Source: Archivesica marissinica
Taxonomy: Eukaryota > Mollusca > Bivalvia > Venerida > Vesicomyidae
Direction of reading: 5' to 3'
DNA length: 64,000 nt
NCBI GenBank assembly: GCA_014843695.1
Contig: CM026403.1
Coordinates: forward strand, 3,968,150 to 4,032,149
Shown here in pieces: positions 28,701 through 37,276 of the stretch (within the stretch, counting starts at the first letter, position 1; each line of letters starts with the position of its first letter). Under the pieces are notes generated by a model. It did not search any database. It was not told where the DNA came from and was given only the letters and a program-made list of their open reading frames with translations. Made by a program: the position numbers and the translations under genes.

Positions 28701-31700
28701 TTCTTGTATCAAGAGCTGTTGTTTGCATGTCTCGAGTGCTATACTGTAGTTTTTGTTCTTGTATCAAGAGCTGTTGTTTGCATGTCTCGAGTGCTATACT
28801 GTAGTTTTTGTTCTTGTATCAAGAGCTGTTGTTTGCATGTCTCGAGTGCTATACTGTAGTTTTTGTTCTTGTATCAAGAGCTGTTGTTTGCATGTCTCGA
28901 GTGCTATACTGTAGTTTTTGTTCTTGTATCAAGAGCTGTTGTTTGCATGTCTCGAGTGCTATACTGTAGTTTTTGTTTTTGTATCAAGAGCTGTTGTTTG
29001 CATGTCTCGAGTGCTATACTGTAGTTTTTGTTCTTGTATCAAGAACTGTTGTTTGCATGTCTCCTAGTGCTATACTGTAGTTTTTGTTCTTGTATCAAGA
29101 GCTGTTGTTTGCATGTCTCGAGTGCTATACTGTAGTTTTTGTTCTTGTATCAAGAGCTGTTGCTTGCATGTCTCCTAGTGCTATACTGTAGTTTTTGTTC
29201 TTGTATCAAGAGCTGTTGTTTGCATGTCTCGAGTGCTATACTGTAGTTTTTGTTCTTGTATCAAGAGCTGTTGTTTGCATGTCTCCTAGTGCTATACTGT
29301 AGTTTTTGTTCCGCTTACCTTTACAGGCATCTCTGGAGTGTGCAATAGATTATGCACAGAAAAGAATGTCATTTGGTCAACCCATATCCAAATTGCAGAT
29401 GATTCAGGTAGGTATATGCAGATGATTCAGGTAGGTATATGCAGATGATTCAGTAGGTATATGCAGATGATTCAGGTAGGTATATGCAGATGATTCAGGT
29501 AGGTATATGCAGATGATTCAGGCAGGTATATGCAGATGATTCAGGCAGGTAGATGAAATTCAATTAGGTTTTACACCCGCATCAAGATCCTTATGAAAGT
29601 TGGGAGTGAACTATTTTTCCCTGTGTTCACCAAGGACAGGGGCCTCTGTGGCCAAGTGGTTATGGTCATTGACTTTAAATCACTTGCCCCTCAGTGCTGT
29701 AGGTTCGAAGCCACTGTGGGTGTCAAATTATTTCATGCGAAGAAGCTATCCAGCTGGCTTGCGGTGGGTTGGTGGTTCTACCTGGGTGCCCGTCCGTGCT
29801 TGCACGACAATATGTAATGATGATATCTTGTTTATCAACAATACCATTAATGTGAACACAACATAACGTATGTGTGTAACAACATAACGTATGTGTGTAA
29901 CAACATAACGTATGTGTGTAACAACATAACGTATGTGTGTAATAACATAACGTATGTGTGTAATAACATAACGTATGTGTGTAACAACACAACTTTCCTT
30001 GACAAACATAACGTATGTGTGTAATAACATAACGTATGTGTGTAATAACATAACGTATGTGTGTAATAACATAACGTATGTGTGTAATAACATAACGTAT
30101 GTGTGTAATAACATAACGTATGTGTGTAATAACATAACGTATGTGTGTAATAACATAACGTATGTGTGTAATAACATAACGTATGTGTGTAACAACATAA
30201 CGTATGTGTGTAACAACATAACGTATGTGTGTAACAACATAACGTATGTGTGTAACAACATAACGTATGTGTGTAATAACATAACGTATGTGTGTAATAA
30301 CATAACGTATGTGTGTAATAACATAACGTATGTGTGTAATAACATAACGTATGTGTGTAATAACATAACATATGTGTGTAATAACATAACTTATGTGTGT
30401 AATAACACAACTTTCCTTGACAAACATAACGTATGAGTGTAATAACATAACTTATGAGTGTAATAACATAACTTATGAGTGTAATAACATAACTTATGAG
30501 TGTATTAACATAACTTCTGTGTGTAATAACATAACTTATGTGTGTAATAACATAACGTATGTGTGTAATAACATAACTTATGTGTGTAATAACATAACGT
30601 ATGTGTGTAATAACATAACATATGTGTGTAATAACATAACGTATGTGTGTAATAACATAACATATGAGTGTAATAACATAACGTATGTGTGTAATAACAT
30701 AACTTATGTGTGTAATAACATAACGTATGTGTGTAATAACATAACTTATGTGTGTAATAACATAACTTATGTGTGTAATAACATAACTTATGAGTGTAAT
30801 AACATAACTTATGAGTGTAATAACATAACTTATGAGTGTAATAACATAACGTATGTGTGTAATAACATAACATATGTGTGTAATAACATAACGTATGTGT
30901 GTAATAACATAACATATGAGTGTAATAACATAACGTATGTGTGTAATAACATAACGTATGTGTGTAATAACATAACGTATGTGTGTAATAACATAACATA
31001 TGTGTGTAATAACATAACGTATGTGTGTAATAACATAACATATGAGTGTAATAACATAACGTATGTGTGTAATAACATAACGTATGTGTGTAATAACATA
31101 ACGTATGTGTGTAATAACATAACATATGTGTGTAATAACATAACGTATGTGTGTAATAACATAACATATGAGTGTAATAACATAACGTATGTGTGTAATA
31201 ACATAACGTATGTGTGTAATAACATAACGTATGTGTGTAATAACATAACATATGTGTGTAATAACATAACGTATGTGTGTAATAACATAACATATGAGTG
31301 TAATAACATAACGTATGTGTGTAATAACATAACGTATGTGTGTAATAACATAACGTATGTGTGTAATAACATAACATATGTGTGTAATAACATAACGTAT
31401 GTGTGTAATAACATAACATATGAGTGTAATAACATAACGTATGTGTGTAATAACATAACTTATGAGTGTAATAACATAACTTCTGTTGGTATTAACATAA
31501 CTTATGTTGGTATTAACATAACTTCTGTTGGTATTAACATAACTTCTGTTGGTATTAACATATCTTCTGTCGGTAATAACATATCTTCTGTTGGTATTAA
31601 CATATCTTCTGTGGGTATTAACATATCTTCTGTTGGTATTAACATATCTTCTGTGGGTAATAACATATCTTCTGTTGGTATTAACATAACTTCTGTTGGT

Positions 31701-34700
31701 ATTAACATAACTTCTGTGGGTATTAACATAACTTGTGTGGGTATTAACATATCTTCTGTCGGTATTAACATATCTTCTGTTGGTATTAACATATCTTCTG
31801 TTGGTATTAACATAACTTCTGTTGGTATTAACATAACTTCTGTTGGTATTAACATATCTTCTGTTGGTATTAACATAACTTCTGTGGGTATTAACATAAC
31901 TTGTGTGGGTATTAACATATCTTCTGTCGGTATTAACATATCTTCTGTTGGTATTAACATATCTTCTGTCGGTATTAACATAACTTGTGTGGGTATTAAC
32001 ATAACTTGTGTGGGTATTAACATATCTTCTGTTGGTATTAACATATCTTCTGTCGGTATTAACATAACTTCTGTGGGTATTAACATAACTTGTGTGGGTA
32101 TTAACATATCTTCTGTTGGTATTAACATATCTTCTGTCGGTATTAACATAACTTCTGTGGGTATTAACATAACTTGTGTGGGTATTAACATAACTTCTGT
32201 GGGTATTAACATAACTTGTGTGGGTATTAACATATCTTCTGTCGGTATTAACATAACTTGTGTGGGTATTAACATATCTTCTGTCGGTATTAACATATCT
32301 CCTATGTGTAATATTTCCCTACTTGTGTATATAGATGAGTAGTAGAATATATTGTATATTGTGTAGGACAAGTTAGCGAGAATGGAAGTGCAGATTGAGA
32401 GTGCCCGTCTGCTCACATGGAAGGCTGCTATGCTGAAGGATGCTGGGACATCATATACCAAGGTATGTACTGTATACCGGGCGCAGTTGTTTCAATCAAT
32501 TGTGTTTCATTATATCACTGTTTCACAATAAATAAAGGCAACTGTTGTTGTATCTAGTCAAATAGAATGTTTATAATTATATGTTCATAAAGACACCTAC
32601 CAAATATATATATCCTTTACCAACCATTCAGGTTTTATAGTTTCATTCCCCCATCAGAGTTCCACTGAGCCTATCACATGCTATGCTAGAGTACGAACAG
32701 GACATACCAACCATTCAGGTTTTATTGTTTCATTCTCCCATCACAGTTCCACTGAGCCTATCACATCCTATGCTAGACAACGAGCAGGACATACCAACCA
32801 TTCAGGTTTTATTGTTTCATTCCCCCATCAGAGTTCCACTGAGCCTATCACATCCTATGCTAGACAACGAGCAGGACATACCAACCATTCAGGTTTTATT
32901 GTTTCATTCTCCCATCACAGTTCCACTGAGCCTATCACATCCTATGCTAGACTACGAGCAGGACATATAGATCTATATCCTGAATAAATCATTTAAGGAT
33001 ATATTCCTGATCAAAGTCACCGTCACCGTCAATTTCTAGAAGGATTGTTATCGTGTAATTGTACTCCATTATAAAACCATTATTACCCAAGTGCCTCGGT
33101 AAACAAATTAAATCAAAGACATTTTAAATGTATTCGGGAGGTCGAAGGTTCGAATCTCGTCAGGGGTTCGTTCTGATATGGCCGGTTGGTGAGCCGCCAG
33201 CTAGTTAAATAATGGTTACCGATTGCCTACCTGGCGTCTGGCATACAAGCATAGGATTCGGGAAGTACTGATATTCATAAAAAGAAGTGTCTCATAAGTC
33301 GGAATTGGCCAGCCCTTTAAATAGGGGTGACACTATAATAAACAAACACTTTGTATTAAAAAATAATGAATCTTTTTTGACTAACCTAGACTTTCCACAG
33401 CCTCTCATATTCTCGTCACATAATCGTAATTAGCTTCACCGCTCGCTTCCGTTGCTGTACCCGTTATAATAAGTACGGCATTTAAAGTCCACCTACCTTT
33501 TCTCTCTCTCCTTGTGGATTAGTAGTTGCTAGGCAACATCACCATGTCAACGGAGGTTTGAATCCGGGCTCCTTAAGGTCTATCGATATCACAGTCTATT
33601 CTCAACTACCGTAACGCTGCCTTAATAAAAGTGGAAATCGTGATAGCGCAGTGGATGCGCGTTCGCTTCAGGTGCGAAAGGTCCGGCGTTCGAACCCCAC
33701 TGCATTTAATTTCCACGTTGCCTCTTCTCTCTCCCCCATGGCGATGGATTCCATCAGGAATGAGGTCTCGAGAGTGATTAATATAAGTTATAAGAACTTG
33801 TTTCGCAATCGAGCTAAAATAAATTTGTATAAACTAATAAAAACAACAACAATATCAGCTCCGTATTGTGTTAGTGCTACACGCTGCATTAGATATTATG
33901 CCTGGAGAATTATTTTAGTTTGTTGTATTTTACAGGATGCAGCCATGGCTAAGTTAGCAGCATCAGAAGCGGCCACGTACTGTGCACATCAGGTACGCGT
34001 GGATAACTACACATGTTCTACTCTACGCTGCTTCAATATACCTGTTACCTGCGTTATATAATTATATTATATGTTGGTTGTTCCTAATTCAGATGTAGAC
34101 AGGACCACATATATATATATTTAAATATACATGCCTAATTCCTATATATATGTGCAGTCAAACCGGTCTTAATGAGGTCAAACGTATAACAAAATGTGGC
34201 GTCTGTGGTCCAGTGGTAGAATGTCGGATTTGGAATCGAAGTGTCCCGGGTTCGATACTCGCTCAGGGCATGTATGTGGTGTCATTGAACAACAAGGCAC
34301 CTTACAGACATTGCTTAGTACTGGTTAACCGCTTAGGTCAGCCAAGCCTGCCCTGGAACATGGCTAGGTCCCCGTAAGGGGCTTGACATTAATGGAATGT
34401 ACATAGGGTTATGGGAATCTGAAAGCTGGCTATTTAATGCAGGTTGACTGCTTAATAGATGGGACTACAAACACAGGTTTGACTCGATGTATAAACAAAA
34501 TGCCAATAGTAATATTCCTCCAGCTTTGTGAGAAGCTGGTTTGTTGGTGTTGTCAGCCGTCGGTTACAAGTGCGAATATATGTCTGTTCAGCAAAATATA
34601 AACTTCAGTTAAATTGTACCATGTGACCATTTCTTGCCAATCAAAACTTCTGTTGTAGAAGAGGTGGGAATTATTACGAATATCTTTCAGTAAGCCATCA

Positions 34701-35075
34701 AATTGTGCTTAAAAATATTTTTTGTAGCTAATAGATCTTCATTTGTGGATGAAACGAGTCACAATATAACATTTGTGGATGAAACGAGTCACAATATAAC
34801 ATTTGTGGATGAAACGAGTCACAATATAACATTTGTGGATGAAACGAGTCACAATATAACATTTGTGGATGAAACGAGTCACAATATAACATTTGTGTTG
34901 TAACTTTGATTATTTACAGGCGATTCAGACCCTAGGAGGAATGGGCTACGTTACCAGCATGCCAGCAGAGAGACATTACCGTGATGCGAGAATTACTGAA
35001 ATATACGAGGGGACGAGCGAAATACAGCGGCTTGTTATTGCTGGCCAGTTGCTCAAAGAATATGCTGCCCATTGA
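12865..35075 (+). CDS. ACADS: ACADS, short-chain acyl-CoA dehydrogenase, C-terminal part (8 exons; 5' exons outside window)
   Basis: Joined exons are 12865-12980, 15304-15339, 18725-18895, 25208-25264, 29327-29407, 32367-32462, 33936-33992 and 34920-35075. They give 255 residues plus a TGA stop, roughly the C-terminal 60% of a ~412-residue SCAD precursor. The family catalyses FAD-dependent alpha,beta-dehydrogenation of short acyl-CoAs (butyryl-CoA) in the mitochondrial matrix, passing electrons to ETF; it works as a homotetramer. Visible motifs in order: [13 protein letters not shown] (end of family signature 1), [95 protein letters not shown] (family signature 2) and [10 protein letters not shown], whose first Glu is the expected catalytic base. 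All junctions are GT-AG. Internal junctions are phase 0 and the first acceptor is phase 1. No frameshift or stop is seen. The transit peptide, the N-terminal helical domain and the start of the beta domain must lie upstream. Assignment to ACADS rather than MCAD or SBCAD rests on recalled similarity to vertebrate SCAD. Confidence 0.95.
12981..13211 (+). other. Start of ACADS intron a-b, unique sequence
   Basis: This is non-repetitive intron sequence after the GTAACT donor. I see no gene here. Confidence 0.6.
13212..13735. repeat. 17-bp array and flanking parent-like element
   Basis: About 23 copies of GGCTGCTTAGCACAGGT run to about 13608, followed by degenerate copies. The tail (GGGAATCTGGAAACTGGCTG) resembles a single copy at 34400-34490, pointing to a dispersed element as the source. 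Confidence 0.85.
13739..13786. repeat. (TA)n microsatellite
   Basis: This is a run of TA dinucleotides in intron a-b. Confidence 0.97.
13815..13975 (+). mobile_element. SINE 3' fragment
   Basis: This shares GTTTCTTACGGAGGTTG, GCAAAGGTGTTGTTAGGTAA-like sequence and an A-rich end with the fuller SINE at 35697-35965. The tRNA-like head is missing. Confidence 0.7.
14040..14195. repeat. ~60-bp repeat, 3 copies
   Basis: Three copies contain TTCATTATGAGAGCATTCAT and GTGGGCGATGTCGT. A small open frame runs through but has no coding features. Confidence 0.9.
14302..14923. repeat. 28-bp array, about 22 copies
   Basis: The unit core is AATCACTGTTTGGATTTACT followed by GTACAGCT. It is very homogeneous, differing mainly at one C/T position. 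Confidence 0.97.
14985..15130 (-). mobile_element. Partial SINE, family B, reverse orientation
   Basis: The reverse complement matches the family-B body (GAGGTCTCGAGAG-like, CTTGCCTAAGG side), as in 28060-28245. The tRNA-like head is degraded. Confidence 0.6.
15304..15339 (+). CDS. ACADS: ACADS exon b (12-codon microexon)
   Basis: A 36-nt exon lies between TTTTCAG and GTAAAT and encodes [12 protein letters not shown]. It exactly fills the gap between ...EAEAVV of exon a and GISAFLVP of the next exon; vertebrate SCAD has an equivalent VFASTD-type segment here. Both ends are phase 0. It is too short to be found by open-frame length alone. Confidence 0.9.
15372..16608. repeat. 32-bp array, about 38 copies
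   Basis: The unit core is AGCACATGGCCATCCCTCAC. Subtypes alternate (CCCTCAC or CCCCCAT; CATACAC, CATCCAT or CATTCAT). It grades directly into the 31-bp array downstream. Confidence 0.96.
16609..18671. repeat. 31-bp array, about 66 copies
   Basis: The unit core is CATAGCACATGTCCATCTCC with AATAGAACATC. It shares CATAGCACATG and CCATC with the 32-bp array. Its 31-bp period has no stop in any - strand frame, which yields a 402-codon open frame that is not a gene. Confidence 0.96.
18725..18895 (+). CDS. ACADS: ACADS exon c
   Basis: This 57-codon exon lies between TTTCAG and GTAGGT. It covers [44 protein letters not shown] and FGFKIAM: the end of the beta domain and the link into the C-terminal helical domain. 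It begins about 50 bp after the end of a 2-kb array of a 31-bp unit. Confidence 0.95.
18896..19130 (+). other. Unique part of ACADS intron c-d
   Basis: This is AT-rich intron sequence after the GTAGGT donor. I see no further feature. Confidence 0.6.
19131..19300 (-). mobile_element. SINE, family A, reverse orientation
   Basis: This contains GGAAACCGGAGTACCCGC and CATCTCACATACTTC, the reverse complement of the family-A body. It supplies the uninterrupted sequence at the site where another copy carries a MITE (49593-49684). Confidence 0.75.
19335..19552 (-). mobile_element. SINE, family B, reverse orientation
   Basis: Its tRNA-like head, in reverse, contains CACTGCGCTATCGCGACTTC. The body has CTCGAGACCTCATTCCTGAT and GAGGCAATGTG, matching copies at 33631, 37800 and 38902. 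Confidence 0.8.
19626..19800 (+). mobile_element. SINE, family C, parent of the 52-bp array
   Basis: The tRNA-like head has an A-box-like TGGCTGAGTGGTTACGG and a B-box-like GGTTCGAATCCC. The body has AGCTATCCAGCTGGCTTGCG. A second copy is at 29640-29812. Its 3' part (GGGTCTTCCTCTACCAATAA) is the sequence amplified downstream. Confidence 0.8.
19790..24750. repeat. 52-bp array, about 95 copies, derived from a SINE tail
   Basis: The unit core is CATCCAGGGTCTTCCTCTAC with AGTAATAGCTGGAGAGTC. The array begins inside the 3' part of the family-C SINE and ends at a plausible SINE terminus (GCAACCTTAAACCC, then A-rich). Variant units (GAGCGACATCC, GGGGAACC) recur in order, showing multi-unit duplication. 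Confidence 0.95.
24815..25125 (-). mobile_element. SINE, family D, reverse orientation
   Basis: On the - strand the head reads CTGTAGTCCAGTGGTAACAC with GGTTCACTCCCC-like B box. A GGT anticodon-like triplet suggests a tRNA-Thr origin. It matches 43245-43530. Confidence 0.75.
25208..25264 (+). CDS. ACADS: ACADS exon d
   Basis: This 19-codon exon encodes [19 protein letters not shown] between TTTTCAG and GTATGT, phase 0 at both ends. The GRIGIASQ segment is a conserved part of the acyl-CoA dehydrogenase C-terminal domain. It is separated from exon c by 6.3 kb that is mostly SINE and SINE-derived minisatellite. Confidence 0.95.
25265..25700 (+). other. Unique part of ACADS intron d-e
   Basis: This is AT-rich intron sequence of about 430 bp. 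I see no gene or obvious repeat. Confidence 0.6.
25703..27888. repeat. 43-bp array, about 50 copies
   Basis: The unit core is GGTGCTCAACTCTATGCTAG with TTATTCCCCCTTAGACC. A seven-unit block is duplicated with a 299-bp shift (26190-26399 against 26489-26698). Confidence 0.96.
27889..28059 (+). other. Unique intron sequence
   Basis: This is a short non-repetitive segment between the 43-bp array and a SINE. Confidence 0.5.
28060..28245 (-). mobile_element. SINE, family B, reverse orientation, head missing
   Basis: This has TTAGCTTGATTGCGAAACAA, CTCTCGAGACCTCATTCCTG and GAGGCAATGTGAAATTTAAA-like sequence. The tRNA-like head is replaced by the start of the 55-bp array. Confidence 0.78.
28250..29312. 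repeat. 55-bp array, about 19 copies
   Basis: The unit core is ATCAAGAGCTGTTGTTTGCA with TGTCTCGAGTGCTATACTG. It ends inside the polypyrimidine region about 15 bp before the ACADS exon e acceptor. Confidence 0.96.
29327..29407 (+). CDS. ACADS: ACADS exon e
   Basis: This 27-codon exon lies between TTTACAG and GTAGGT and contains [19 protein letters not shown] and SKLQMIQ, matching the conserved YA-x-R-x-x-FG-x-P motif of the family. A 55-bp array ends about 15 bp before the acceptor. The last 13 exon bases and the donor are repeated in tandem downstream. Confidence 0.95.
29393..29555 (+). repeat. 23-bp array carrying the ACADS exon e donor
   Basis: There are about seven copies of GCAGATGATTCAG followed by GTAGGTATAT. 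The first copy straddles the real exon end at 29407; later copies repeat the last exon bases with their GTAGGT donor. Confidence 0.93.
29640..29815 (+). mobile_element. SINE, family C
   Basis: The head TGGCCAAGTGGTTATGG and B-box-like GGTTCGAAGCC are followed by AGCTATCCAGCTGGCTTGCG, as in 19626-19800. Confidence 0.78.
29861..32310. repeat. 21-bp array in two sections, about 117 copies
   Basis: Section one (to ~31480) has unit AACGTATGTGTGTAATAACA with T. Section two has TTCTGTTGGTATTAACATA-type units. Parts of section one show a six-unit (126-bp) higher-order period. The 21-bp unit keeps open frames on both strands (649 codons on +), which I do not treat as coding. Confidence 0.96.
32367..32462 (+). 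CDS. ACADS: ACADS exon f
   Basis: This 32-codon exon lies between TGTGTAG and GTATGT and contains [20 protein letters not shown] followed by [20 protein letters not shown] is typical of SCAD-type acyl-CoA dehydrogenases. A 2.5-kb 21-bp array ends about 50 bp upstream. Confidence 0.95.
32463..32625 (+). other. Unique part of ACADS intron f-g
   Basis: This is intron sequence with no recognisable feature. Confidence 0.5.
32626..32968. repeat. 87-bp array, about 4 copies
   Basis: The unit contains GACATACCAACCATTCAGGT and CCACTGAGCCTATCACATCC. The 87-bp period gives a 95-codon open frame by chance. Confidence 0.92.
33066..33807 (+). repeat. 742-bp block, direct duplicate of 38337-39078
   Basis: Bases 33066-33807 match 38337-39078 with a constant offset of 5271 and only a few visible substitutions. 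The block contains a SINE-like B box (GAAGGTTCGAATCTCGTC), unique-looking sequence and most of a family-B SINE. This copy lies in ACADS intron f-g. Confidence 0.9.
33631..33840 (+). mobile_element. SINE, family B
   Basis: The head GTGATAGCGCAGTGGATGCG and B box GTTCGAACCCC are followed by ATTCCATCAGGAATGAGGTC and the shared tail GTGATTAATATAAGTT. Confidence 0.83.
33936..33992 (+). CDS. ACADS: ACADS exon g
   Basis: This 19-codon exon encodes [19 protein letters not shown] between TTTTACAG and GTACGC, phase 0. [12 protein letters not shown] is a hallmark of SCAD-like sequences. It lies just after a SINE copy that forms the end of the 742-bp duplicated block. Confidence 0.95.
34194..34390 (+). 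mobile_element. tRNA-derived SINE, family E
   Basis: The tRNA-like head has GTCCAGTGGTAGAATGTCGG and GGGTTCGATACTC, followed by a body with AGTACTGGTTAACCGCTTAG. No functional tRNA fold is claimed. Confidence 0.65.
34395..34490 (+). repeat. Dispersed repeat related to the 17-bp array at 13212
   Basis: GGGAATCTGAAAGCTGGC and TGACTGCTTAATAGATGGG resemble 13640-13730. Confidence 0.6.
34741..34897. repeat. 30-bp array, 5 copies
   Basis: The unit core is GTGGATGAAACGAGTCACAA followed by TATAACATTT. It ends about 22 bp before the exon h acceptor. Confidence 0.97.
34920..35075 (+). CDS. ACADS: ACADS terminal coding exon h
   Basis: The acceptor is ATTTACAG. The exon encodes 51 residues and stops at TGA 35073-35075. 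It contains [20 protein letters not shown] and [17 protein letters not shown]; the Glu of IYEG is the expected catalytic base. Family signature 2 normally has an acidic or Asn residue where this protein has Ser (VTSMP). The C-terminus is LLKEYAAH. A five-copy 30-bp array ends about 22 bp before the acceptor. Confidence 0.96.
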   Translation, partial: AIQTLGGMGYVTSMPAERHYRDARITEIYEGTSEIQRLVIAGQLLKEYAAH

Positions 35076-35091
35076 GGGCGTTTATACTCTA

Positions 35092-36620
35092 GTATAGGTT
35101 AGATTGTACGATAATACATGAGGTTAGATTGTACGATAATACACGAGGTTAGATTGTACGATAATACACGAGGTTAGATTGTACGATAATTCACGAGGTT
35201 AGATTGTACGATAATACATGAGGTTAGATTGTATGATAATTCATGAGGTTAGATTGTACGATAATACATGAGGTTAGATTGTACGATAATTCACGAGGTT
35301 AGATTGTACGATAATTCACGAGGTTAGATTGTACGATAATACATGAGGTTAGATTGTACGATAATTCACGAGGTTAGATTGTACGATAATACATGAGGTT
35401 AGATTGTACGATAATTCACGAGGTTAGATTGTACGATAATACATGTGGTTAGATTGTACGATAATTCACGAGGTTAGATTGTACGATAATACATGAGGTT
35501 AGATTGTACGATAATACATGAGGTTAGATTGTATGATAATACATGAGGTTAGATTGTACGATAATACATGAGGTTAGATTGTATGATAATACACGAGGTT
35601 AGATTGTACGATAATACATGAGGTTAGATTGTACGATAATACATGTGGTTAGATTGTACGATAATACATGAGGTTAGATTGTATGATAATACATGAGTCC
35701 GCCTCCGTGGTCGAGTGGTTAAGGTCGCTGACTTTTATACCACTGTAACCTATCATCACTGATGGTCACACGGGTTCGAGCCCCGCTCAGGTCGTGTCTC
35801 ATTTATATGAAAAAGTTGGCAGTTTCTTACGGAGGTTGGTGCACCCAAGTACTGGTTAACCGCTGGAGCATGCCCAGGAAAGGTGTTGTTAGGTAAACTG
35901 CCCGCCGGCGATATAGCCCAAAATGGTGCTGATGCAGGCGTAAAACCCGAAATATAACATAATAACATAACATAATGATAATACATGAGGTTAGATTGTA
36001 CGATAATACATGAGGTTAGATTGTACGATAATACATGAGGTTAGATTGTACGATAATACATGTGGTTAGATTGTACGATAATACATGAGGTTAGATTGTA
36101 TGATAATACATGAGGTTAGATTGTACGATAATACATGAGGTTAGATTGTATGATAATACATGAGGTTAGATTGTACGATAATTCACGAGGTTAGATTGTA
36201 CGATAATACATGAGGTTAGATTGTACGATAATTCACGAGGTTAGATTGTACGATAATACATGAGGTTAGATTGTACGATAATACATGAGGTTAGATTGTA
36301 TGATAATACATGAGGTTAGATTGTACGATAATACATGAGGTTAGATTGTATGATAATTCACAAGATCAAATTGTACGATAATTCACAAGATCAAATTGTA
36401 CGATAATTCACAAGATCAAATTGTACAATAATTCACAAGATCAAATTGTACGATAATTCACAAGATCAAATTGTACGATAATTCACAAGGTCAAATTGTA
36501 CGATAATTCACAAGATCAAATTGTACGATAATTCACAAGGTCAAATTGTACGATAATTCACAAGATCAAATTGTACGATAATTCACAAGGTCAAATTGTA
36601 CGATAATTCACAAGGTCAAA
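35092..36620. repeat. 25-bp array after the ACADS stop, split by a SINE
   Basis: The unit core is GAGGTTAGATTGTACGATAA with TACAT or TTCAC, changing after ~36359 to CAAGATCAAATTGTACGATA. It is interrupted at 35697-35965. It may be part of the ACADS 3' UTR. Confidence 0.96.
35697..35970 (+). mobile_element. tRNA-derived SINE inserted in the 25-bp array
   Basis: The head has GTGGTCGAGTGGTTAAGGTC (A-box-like) and GGGTTCGAGCCCCGCTCAGG (B-box-like). The body has GTTTCTTACGGAGGTTGGTG and the tail repeats AACATAATAACATAACATAA. Array sequence GATAATACATGAG lies on both sides, compatible with a target-site duplication, though the repeat prevents proof. Confidence 0.85.
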
Positions 36621-36990
36621 TGTTTGTGAATCAAATAGTGAATTATTGGCGATGTTATTTCCACTGTCTTCACTATGTCCGCATATTTCTATTCCACAAG
36701 TGTTTTTATTTGCAATTAATTGTGATTATAAATTGGGAATTTTAATCGAATATGCAGTAGGTACATATACAAATATCTCCATCCAATCATATTCATCTCT
36801 TGATGGCTTCAAAATGTTAGGCAAAACTCATCCAATCAGAATGTATCTATTGGTGCAAAGTCGGTAGCATTATATTTATAACATATCTATGTTTGTACTA
36901 ATAGCGTCTTACTGCCTGGTGTAGTCTTACTTTGAAATGTTATTTATAAAAGATTTTCAATTAATAAAAACTTGTTGTCAAGCTTGTTGT
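36621..36990 (+). other. Unique sequence downstream of the 25-bp array
   Basis: This is AT-rich, with a 73-codon open frame at 36646-36867 that I do not recognise and do not call. It may be the ACADS 3' UTR end. Confidence 0.4.
36963..36968 (+). promoter_or_regulatory. ACADS: Candidate ACADS polyadenylation signal
   Basis: I noticed no canonical AATAAA nearer the ACADS stop. This one would give a 3' UTR of about 1.9 kb that includes the 25-bp array and a SINE. The alternative is use of a variant hexamer such as AATACA, which recurs in the array. Confidence 0.2.
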
Positions 36991-36998
36991 ACACAAGA

Positions 36999-37243
36999 CG
37001 GTCTGGTTAGTGCAGTGGTTTGTGCACTCGCTTCTCACCAATGCAACTCGGGTTCGATCCTCGAACCAGGAAATATGTGATATGGTACGGTAGTCGCCAG
37101 ATTGGACAGGTGGTTTTCTCCGGGTACTCCGGTTTCCTCCCACACGAATGACCACAGTTACGCTTTCATCTGTGCCAATGAAAGTGATTAATATAAGTTG
37201 TTAAAACTTGCTTCGCAATCGTTGTAAAATAAATAAAGTTTAA
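36999..37243 (+). mobile_element. SINE, family A
   Basis: The tRNA-like head has GGTTAGTGCAGTGGTTTG and GGGTTCGATCCTCGAACC. The body has TCTCCGGGTACTCCGGTTTC, and the tail GTGATTAATATAAGTTGTTA ends in AAATAAATAAAG. Confidence 0.85.
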
Positions 37244-37276
37244 ATGTTGTACACAACAGAAAGTGCTAACATTAGA

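Noticed and set aside
30393..32342. 649-codon + strand open frame and overlapping - strand frames
   Set aside because: A 21-bp array in an ACADS intron, open on both strands, so not evidence of coding.
35697..35790. Functional tRNA gene (A and B boxes visible here and in other SINEs)
   Set aside because: The tRNA-like parts are fused to SINE bodies and degenerate; no complete cloverleaf is evident.
36646..36867. 73-codon + strand open frame
   Set aside because: An isolated frame in AT-rich sequence just after an array, with no recognisable motif; more likely 3' UTR or intergenic.
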